NCBI GenBank assembly: GCA_902575715.1
Contig: CACGSI010000026.1
Location: 1-10,989, forward strand
DNA: 10,989 nucleotides
Direction of reading: 5' to 3'
DNA from: an uncultured SAR324 cluster bacterium
GTDB taxonomy: Bacteria; SAR324; NAC60-12
Shown: positions 7,124-10,989 of the stretch, piece after piece
Position numbering within the stretch: the first letter of the stretch is position 1
How the letters are laid out: each line of letters begins with the position of its first letter
Made by a program: the position numbers and the translations under genes
The notes under the pieces: model-generated
Databases searched by the model: none
The model's input: the letters and a program-made list of their open reading frames with translations, nothing else
Told to the model about the DNA's origin: nothing

Positions 7124-7669
7124 ATGAAAAATTTAAGCTTAATTGGTTTTGTATTAATATTTTTTGCATCTTGCTCAAACAAATTACCAATTCCTGAAAG
7201 TAACAACGTAGAATCAATACTAATAATTCCACAAAAAGCTACAAATAGTACTAAGAACCCACTAGGTTTTAAGTACACATTTACTTTAATGAAAAAAGAT
7301 GGTGGAGAAAAAATCATTGAATTTTATCCAAGGGTGAATAAAAAGTTTTTTATTTTTGATTCTTTAGTACCCGGTAAGTATAAATTTTTAAATCGAAGTG
7401 ACTGTTTAGCAGTCAAAGGAAAAACTAAAAATAATTGTAGACAAAGAAAAACCAAACCAATTAAATTCACGTTGTCGAAAAATACAATTACAATATTAAA
7501 AAGTAGTTTTAATATTAGGCAAAGTTGGAAAAATAATATGAATTCAATTTCATCAAAATTTTTTCCTGTAAAGAAAAAACATATTAAGGAGATTATTATA
7601 GAACTTAAAGAATTAGAAAATTTTGACAAATGGAAAGTTGTAGAATCACGTTCACCAATCTGGAATTAA
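7124..7669 (+). CDS. Predicted lipoprotein, unknown function
   Basis: The 181-residue product begins with a classic lipoprotein signal: MKNLSLIGFVLIFFASCSNK, with lipobox FASC and lipidated Cys17. Ser at +2 favours outer-membrane sorting by the E. coli rule, which may not apply here. The mature part has alternating strands (ESILIIPQK, GFKYTFTLMKKDG, KIIEFYPRVNKKFFIFDSL) leading to VPGKYKFLNR. That resembles the final PGxY strand of small beta-sandwich domains such as carboxypeptidase-regulatory-like folds. Two Cys (in RSDCLAVKG and KNNCRQRK) may form a disulfide. The C-terminal third is Lys-rich and basic (KFFPVKKKHIKEIII). I do not recognise a family. It stands alone, with a 209-bp spacer before it and almost 800 bp to the next intact gene. 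Confidence 0.72.
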   Translation: MKNLSLIGFVLIFFASCSNKLPIPESNNVESILIIPQKATNSTKNPLGFKYTFTLMKKDGGEKIIEFYPRVNKKFFIFDSLVPGKYKFLNRSDCLAVKGKTKNNCRQRKTKPIKFTLSKNTITILKSSFNIRQSWKNNMNSISSKFFPVKKKHIKEIIIELKELENFDKWKVVESRSPIWN

Positions 7670-7702
7670 ATGAAAAATAATAAATATTAATAGATATTTT
7701 TC

Positions 7703-7720
7703 TAGAATTATTTAATTCTA
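7703..7720. terminator. Weak hairpin after the 7124 lipoprotein
   Basis: TAGAATT (7703-7709) and AATTCTA (7714-7720) form a 7-bp stem with a 4-nt loop, about 35 bases past the lipoprotein stop. It contains almost no GC and has no following T-run, so terminator function is doubtful. Confidence 0.2.
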
Positions 7721-8137
7721 TTAAATTCAAAAAGATTTTTGTTTATCATATGATAAAAATCAGTTAAATTTCTCCAATTTAAAAGTAATTTTTTATTTTT
7801 GCATATTTAATTATAATTAAGAACTCTTCTTAAAAAGTTTCAGATTGTTAAGCATATAAACAGTTTTATAATTTTTTTAATCTATATTTAATTAGGGTCA
7901 GAGTAATTAAAAATTAATTTTTGAGAATTACAAGAATTAGGTTTTCTGTATAATTTGTTATTTTTTAATAAATATGTTTAGAACCTTGTATGAGTAAATA
8001 TTTAACTGTTTGAGGGTTAGTAATGAAATTACATTTGACAGCAGAGAAAAAATTTAGATAATGAATTGAGATTTTATTACAAGATTTTTGGTATTTCGGA
8101 AAAAATTTTTAAAAATTCACTCTCAGAGAGAATTTAA

Positions 8138-8335
8138 GAAGAAAAATTTGTAATCTCAGATAATGTCCCCCATAATTTAGGAGTTAACCATATAGAGCTT
8201 GATTTTGAAAATGAAAAATTACCTGAGGTGTTTCGAAAAAGAATTGCAAAACAAAATGTTTAAATTTTCGAAGAAGGGAAAAAATTTTCTGCTAAAGAGA
8301 ATCTGATAATTTTTAAGCTGATCACGGCTCTATAA
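8138..8335 (+). pseudogene. Decayed reading frame, possibly nucleotidyltransferase-like
   Basis: In one plus-strand frame, 8138-8263 reads EEKFVISDNV then PHNLGVNHIELDFENEKL and PEVFRKRIAKQNV, followed by TAA (8261-8263). The same frame then continues IFEEGKKFSAKENLIIFKLI to a second stop (8333-8335). Bridging the TAA with a sense codon gives continuous protein-like sequence. The order of an I-E-L-D-F strand, LPxxFRxRI, a short IFEEG strand and then SAKENLIIFKLI recalls the C-terminal half of small MNT/DUF1814-type nucleotidyltransferases, where (P/A)EDLIxxKL is common. No start codon or N-terminal GS-type motif is found. The frame is interrupted, short and without a ribosome-binding site, so I call it a pseudogene. 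The family suggestion is weak. Confidence 0.3.
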
Positions 8336-8457
8336 AATGGTAATTTTCTATTCAGCTAATTATTCAGAATCAATTTACGGTGACAAAAAAACAAATTGTT
8401 GTAATAAAAAAACTATATGTTCTTATATGTAAAACAATAATTGATTATTTATTCTTT

Positions 8458-9003
8458 ATGAAAATTTTAAAAACATTTTTCTACTTTTTCTTTAGTGGAG
8501 TAATTCTAACAAATTGTTGGTCTGGCAAAACTTGGCATACAGCAAGTCGTGAATCTGCTGGCATTGCACCTGATCCCTCAGTAACTAAAGAAGCTGTTTT
8601 ACATGTATACGGAGCAGACACCTGGGGTTGGCGTGGATGGTTTGCTATTCACACATGGATTGCCACTAAGCGTAAAGGAGATAATAATTATAAGGTATTT
8701 GATGTTGTTGGTTGGCGCGGTTATAGTGGTCAAAGTGTAATGAGAATATCCCAAGATATTCCTGATCGTTATTGGTTTGGTGAAAAACCTAGGCTTTTAA
8801 AAGAACATAGAGGAGAGGAGGCTGAAAAACTAATTAATGAAGTTGAAAAAGCCGCAAAGATTTATCCGTGGAAAACAACTTATAAGGCATTCCCAGGTCC
8901 AAACAGTAATACATTTACCGCTTGGATAGCTAAAAATGTTCCTGAACTAAAGCTAAAACTTCCTTTTTCAGCTATTGGAAGTGGTTATATAGAAAAATAT
9001 TAA
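8458..9003 (+). CDS. DUF3750-family predicted lipoprotein
   Basis: The 181-residue product is recognisable as DUF3750. After the signal it reads SRESAGIAPDPSVTKEAVLH then VYGADTWGWRGWFAIHTWIA and TKRKG. Later come VVGWRGYSGQ, RYWFGEKPRLLKEHRGEEAE, PGPNSNTFTAWIAKNVPELK and LPFSAIGSGYI. The Asn/Ser-rich PGPNSNTFT and the HTWIATK segment are the family's hallmarks; its biochemical role is unknown to me. The frame opens at GTG 8380, but ATG 8458 gives a proper signal peptide (MKILKTFFYF onward) with lipobox LTNC and lipidated Cys20. Many homologues I recall continue with a further Gly/Leu-rich stretch after the AIG motif; this one stops about ten residues later, so the C-terminus is short. No ribosome-binding site is obvious. 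Confidence 0.85.
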   Translation: MKILKTFFYFFFSGVILTNCWSGKTWHTASRESAGIAPDPSVTKEAVLHVYGADTWGWRGWFAIHTWIATKRKGDNNYKVFDVVGWRGYSGQSVMRISQDIPDRYWFGEKPRLLKEHRGEEAEKLINEVEKAAKIYPWKTTYKAFPGPNSNTFTAWIAKNVPELKLKLPFSAIGSGYIEKY

Positions 9004-9020
9004 TTTGATTTTATAAAAAT

Positions 9021-9042
9021 TGAATTTTTAAAGAAAAATTCA
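9021..9042. terminator. Hairpin downstream of the DUF3750 gene
   Basis: TGAATTTTT (9021-9029) and AAAAATTCA (9034-9042) make a 9-bp stem with a 4-nt AAAG loop, 18 bases past the stop codon. Its position suits a terminator. The stem is AT-rich and is not followed directly by a T-run. Confidence 0.35.
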
Positions 9043-9055
9043 TAATTCATCAAAC

Positions 9056-9091
9056 GTTGAAATTATGAGAATTATCATTAAAAATTTCAAC
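9056..9091. repeat. 9-bp inverted repeat behind the DUF3750 gene
   Basis: GTTGAAATT (9056-9064) and AATTTCAAC (9083-9091) are perfect reverse complements with an 18-nt spacer. Together with the hairpin at 9021-9042 this gives two consecutive stem-loops in the spacer, which may help end or protect the upstream transcript. Confidence 0.35.
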
Positions 9092-9159
9092 ATTTATTAA
9101 AATTTTTATATGAAAATTTCTAAAGATAAGAAATCATATCTAAACCATTTTGAATAGTC

Positions 9160-9187
9160 TTGACATATATGAAATTGATTTTAGTAT
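9160..9187 (+). promoter_or_regulatory. Predicted promoter for the CNB-domain gene
   Basis: A perfect -35 box TTGACA (9160-9165) is followed after 16 bp by TAGTAT (9182-9187), 4 of 6 matches to TATAAT. Transcription from here would begin near 9194, just ahead of the dyad at 9205-9223, and give a leader of about 70 nt before ATG 9267. Confidence 0.45.
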
Positions 9188-9204
9188 GCCATCTTTAAAA
9201 ACTA

Positions 9205-9223
9205 GTATATAGATACTATATAC
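9205..9223. promoter_or_regulatory. 8-bp dyad, possible operator
   Basis: GTATATAG (9205-9212), ATA, CTATATAC (9216-9223): a perfect 8-bp inverted repeat with a 3-bp centre. It lies just downstream of the predicted start of transcription and 43 bp before the CNB gene. The size and placement suit binding of a dimeric repressor, or a hairpin in the leader RNA. The regulator is unknown. Confidence 0.4.
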
Positions 9224-9266
9224 AAAACAATTTTTATAAAATAAATCTAAACTTTTTTTATTACCT

Positions 9267-9626
9267 ATGGATTTCAAAAATCTTAACAAAAACTTTGAAT
9301 CAATAAATTTAAAAGATGGGGATATTCTTTATTCTCAAGGAGATAAATCAGGTGAAGGATATATAATTCAATACGGAAATATTCAATTGAAACATGATGA
9401 ACAGATGCCTTCAAAATATCCAGTTTTAGGTCCGGGGGAAATTTTTGGAGTGTGGAAGGTATTATTTGAAGATGAAAAACGTTTTTTTACAGCAACAGCA
9501 ATAAGTAATACAAATCTAATCATTATCCCAGAAAAATTTCTTGAAAAAGAACTCGAAAAAATGGATCCATTTTTAAGACATTGTTTTAAAACATGGATAC
9601 CATTGCGTGAGCACTTTTCTAATTAA
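9267..9626 (+). CDS. Stand-alone cyclic-nucleotide-binding (cNMP) domain protein
   Basis: The 119-residue protein is a single CRP/EPAC-type jelly roll with no DNA-binding or effector domain. The early strands INLKDGDILYSQGDKSGEGY (13-32) match the family's G-xxL-xxxG-D pattern. IIQYGNIQL is the typical YxxxxGxxxL strand pair. VLGPGEIFG (53-61) leads into the phosphate-binding cassette, which ends with R72-F-F-T75; Arg contacts the cyclic phosphate in the family. The cassette is unusual: the usual FGExAL becomes FGVWKVL, so the Glu that binds the ribose hydroxyl is replaced by Val62. The protein ends in short helices with an aromatic tail (HCFKTWIPLREHF). It may sense cAMP weakly, bind another ligand or act as a docking module. 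No ribosome-binding site is seen. A cyclase gene follows two genes downstream, which makes cAMP the natural candidate ligand. Confidence 0.82.
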   Translation: MDFKNLNKNFESINLKDGDILYSQGDKSGEGYIIQYGNIQLKHDEQMPSKYPVLGPGEIFGVWKVLFEDEKRFFTATAISNTNLIIIPEKFLEKELEKMDPFLRHCFKTWIPLREHFSN

Positions 9627-9714
9627 ACTTAATAACATTTTGGGTAATATCGAATTCTAATTTTCAAGTTTAAGACAAAATTGAAATAACTATTTATTTT
9701 TTAATACTAAATCA

Positions 9715-9744
9715 TTGTCTTTTCAATAACATATCTAATAATAT
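9715..9744 (+). promoter_or_regulatory. Weak candidate promoter for the Gfa-like/cyclase pair
   Basis: TTGTCT (9715-9720), an 18-bp spacer and TAATAT (9739-9744), each 4 of 6 to consensus. The leader to ATG 9779 would be about 28 nt. If absent, the pair would be read from the CNB promoter, as the 152-bp gap holds no strong terminator. Confidence 0.25.
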
Positions 9745-9766
9745 TTTTCATTAGAAACATTAAACT

Positions 9767-9771
9767 AGGAG
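9767..9771 (+). promoter_or_regulatory. Ribosome-binding site of the Gfa-like gene
   Basis: AGGAG lies seven bases before ATG 9779, a strong Shine-Dalgarno sequence at ideal spacing that fixes this start. The neighbouring CNB and cyclase starts lack anything similar. Confidence 0.65.
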
Positions 9772-9778
9772 AATTAAA

Positions 9779-10225
9779 ATGTCTATTAAAGAAACTTGCC
9801 ATTGCGGTTCAGTGGAGTTTACCCTCCAAAACGATCCCATGATGCACTTTGCTTGTCATTGTAGTGATTGTCAGAAATTGTGGGGCACTTCTTTTTATGG
9901 TTTTGCATATTCTATTGACGATATCAACATTACCGGAGAAGTAAAAAAATATTCCTACAAAGGAGGAAGTGGCAACCTATTGCATTTTGTTTTCTGCCCT
10001 CAATGCGGCAGCAAGATTCATTCGCAACCCGATCTTATTGAAGGAATGATTTATATTCCTTGTGGAATCCTAAAAGAACATTATAAGTTTGAACCAAAGG
10101 TAGAATTATTCTCATCAAATAAGGCATCATTTTTAAAAGAGGTGAAAGCAACTGCTGAATCCTATGAGCATAACGGGACAATTGAGCGGATAGAGGAACT
10201 ACTAGAAAATCTAGAACAAAGATAG
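9779..10225 (+). CDS. Gfa-like zinc protein (glutathione-dependent formaldehyde-activating enzyme / CENP-V fold)
   Basis: The 148-residue protein has all seven Cys of the Gfa family. C7-x-C9 in ETCHCGSVEF and C73-x-x-C76 in FCPQCGSKI form the structural zinc site. C26-x-C28-x-x-C31 in FACHCSDCQK forms the second, catalytic-type site, as assigned in Paracoccus Gfa. LWGTSFYGFAY and ITGEVKKYSYKGGSGNLLHF fit the family between them. Paracoccus Gfa was proposed to speed formation of S-hydroxymethylglutathione; most homologues have unknown substrates, so formaldehyde chemistry should not be assumed. The extended C-terminus is acidic and helical (TIERIEELLENLEQR). The next gene, a cyclase, starts only two bases after this stop, so the two are almost certainly co-transcribed and probably translationally coupled. 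The gene is distinctly less AT-rich than the region to its left, as is the cyclase. Confidence 0.88.
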   Translation: MSIKETCHCGSVEFTLQNDPMMHFACHCSDCQKLWGTSFYGFAYSIDDINITGEVKKYSYKGGSGNLLHFVFCPQCGSKIHSQPDLIEGMIYIPCGILKEHYKFEPKVELFSSNKASFLKEVKATAESYEHNGTIERIEELLENLEQR

Positions 10226-10227
10226 AT

Positions 10228-10989
10228 ATGAGTGATCTAGAGCAGGAACTCGAGAAGCTCAAAAAAGAGAACAAAAAACTATCTCTTGAATCTAAATTGA
10301 GAAAATCGATGGCGGTCGAACTAGATCGCCAGAAGGATTTGTTGCGACAAGCAACAGAAAAAGTAGAAGAACAAAAAGATAAGCTTGAGGAAATATCACT
10401 TAAGTTATCAAGGTATTTACCTGTTCAGTTGTACGAGCAAATCTTCAGTGGTTCTTTGGACATTCATAAAAAAAGTGAGAGAAAGAAACTCACTATTTTC
10501 TTCTCCGATATTGTAGACTTCACGTCTATCTCTGAACAGATCGAAGCAGAGGAAATCAGTGAGTTTTTGAGTTTCTACCTAACTGAGATGAGTGCTATCA
10601 CAGAAAAATTTGGGGGAACGATTGATAAATTTATCGGAGACGCCATTATGATTTTTTATGGAGATCCTCAATCGGCTGGAGATGTTCAGGATGCCAAAAA
10701 CTGTGTCGAAATGGCCATAGAAATGCAGAACCGAATCGAAGCTTTACAACCATATATCCGCAAAAAATTTAGTTTCCCCACAAATCTGAAAATCAGAATC
10801 GGAATTAATACAGGTTTCTGTAACGTCGGAAATTTTGGAAGTACAAGCCGTTTAGATTATACAGCAATCGGAAGAGCTATTAATATCGCCGCAAGGTTAG
10901 AGTCTGAAGCTAAATCCAGCGAAGTTCTGGTCTCTGAGAATACCAAAATTCTACTAGAAGATTTTTTTGATTTCTCATCAGAAAGGGTA
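10228..10989 (+). CDS. Class III (IIIb-type) adenylate cyclase with N-terminal coiled coil, partial
   Basis: The frame is open from ATG 10228 to the right edge (254 residues). Residues 3-60 are heptad-rich and charged (LEQELEKLKKENKKL onward), a soluble coiled coil without membrane segments. A linker, SRYLPVQLYEQIFSG (61-75), leads into the catalytic domain from about 87. Asp94 in FFSDIVDFTS and Asp138 in KFIGDAIM are the two metal ligands. Lys134 and Thr212 (in DYTAIG) are the purine-selecting pair; Lys with Thr is the class IIIb arrangement of bicarbonate-responsive cyclases such as Spirulina CyaC, and indicates ATP. Asn219 and Arg223 in AINIAARLE are the transition-state residues. All six are present, so it should be an active homodimeric enzyme making cAMP. 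The Asp common after IG is Arg216. The gene follows the Gfa-like gene after two bases with no strong ribosome-binding site of its own, suggesting coupling. The C-terminus lies outside the window. Confidence 0.93.
   Translation, partial: MSDLEQELEKLKKENKKLSLESKLRKSMAVELDRQKDLLRQATEKVEEQKDKLEEISLKLSRYLPVQLYEQIFSGSLDIHKKSERKKLTIFFSDIVDFTSISEQIEAEEISEFLSFYLTEMSAITEKFGGTIDKFIGDAIMIFYGDPQSAGDVQDAKNCVEMAIEMQNRIEALQPYIRKKFSFPTNLKIRIGINTGFCNVGNFGSTSRLDYTAIGRAINIAARLESEAKSSEVLVSENTKILLEDFFDFSSERV

Larger units (their letters stand above)
7670..8457. other. Long degenerate spacer
   Basis: These 788 bp contain no intact gene. From left to right I see a short hairpin (7703-7720), a GGGTCAGAGT-type motif (7894-7904), and a good-looking start with upstream GAGG at 8023 whose frame stops after only 12 codons. 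A decayed coding remnant follows at 8138-8335. The frame of the next lipoprotein also extends back to GTG 8380, but its signal peptide clearly starts at 8458. Confidence 0.5.

Noticed and set aside
7099..7629. Two minus-strand hydrophobic frames (7099-7317 and 7324-7629) antisense to the 7124 lipoprotein
   Set aside because: The apparent membrane-like composition is what the complement of a Lys/Asn-rich AT gene gives. The plus-strand frame has a ribosome-binding site and lipobox.
8380..8457. GTG start for the DUF3750 protein
   Set aside because: It would bury the lipoprotein signal peptide behind 26 extra residues, while ATG 8458 gives a clean signal and lipobox.
9779..10225. Calling the Gfa-like protein a formaldehyde detoxification enzyme
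   Set aside because: Only the zinc-binding fold is supported; most family members have unproven substrates and no glutathione-formaldehyde dehydrogenase is nearby.
10035..10274. Minus-strand open frame over the end of the Gfa-like gene
   Set aside because: It is antisense to the Cys-motif gene and the cyclase start, with Ser/Phe-rich low-complexity translation.
1..10989. CRISPR array, tRNA/rRNA, prophage or intact insertion sequence
   Set aside because: I found no regularly spaced repeats, cloverleaf-like GC-rich segments, transposase or phage motifs on either strand.

Overview
The window is AT-rich throughout, with long gene-poor spacers. Its genes point to a Gram-negative bacterium: two predicted lipoproteins with lipoboxes, an exported protein whose mature part looks outer-membrane or periplasm associated, DUF3750 and Gfa-type proteins that are common in Proteobacteria, and a soluble class III adenylate cyclase with a cyclic-nucleotide-binding (CNB) neighbour. 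A free-living low-GC marine or aquatic proteobacterium of the SAR324/deltaproteobacterial sort is my best guess, but nothing here fixes the taxonomy. Several gene remnants and large spacers suggest an accessory or decaying region. I see no rRNA, tRNA, CRISPR array, intact transposon or phage gene.

Layout, left to right. A signal-peptide protein runs off the left edge on the minus strand (1-327) with a good sigma70-type promoter. It is divergent from a six-helix membrane protein (690-1259). A four-helix membrane protein follows (1633-2016). Then come two abutting remnants in opposite orientation: the C-terminal part of a HAD-type phosphatase (minus) and the C-terminal part of what looks like a ferritin-like protein (plus). 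They meet at about 2330-2340, as if one deletion had removed both 5' halves of a divergent pair. Next are a full-length thioredoxin-like DUF255/YyaL-family protein (2540-4612) and an EgtD-like SAM methyltransferase (4766-5704).

The middle is very AT-rich: a small acidic protein (minus, 5880-6119), a GNAT acetyltransferase (6408-6914), a lipoprotein of unknown role (7124-7669), and a spacer of nearly 800 bp with a decayed, possibly nucleotidyltransferase-like, reading frame (8138-8335). A DUF3750 lipoprotein (8458-9003) closes this part.

The right end carries the most suggestive group: a stand-alone CNB-domain protein (9267-9626) behind a promoter and an 8-bp dyad, then a Gfa-like zinc protein (9779-10225) followed after only 2 bp by an adenylate cyclase (10228 to the right edge). 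The cyclase has every catalytic residue expected of a class IIIb enzyme, so a local cAMP circuit is conceivable. However, the CNB protein lacks the usual ribose-binding Glu. No window-scale novel defence or biosynthetic system is evident. The best leads are the Gfa-cyclase pair with its CNB neighbour, the altered active site of the EgtD-like enzyme, and the double-remnant junction.
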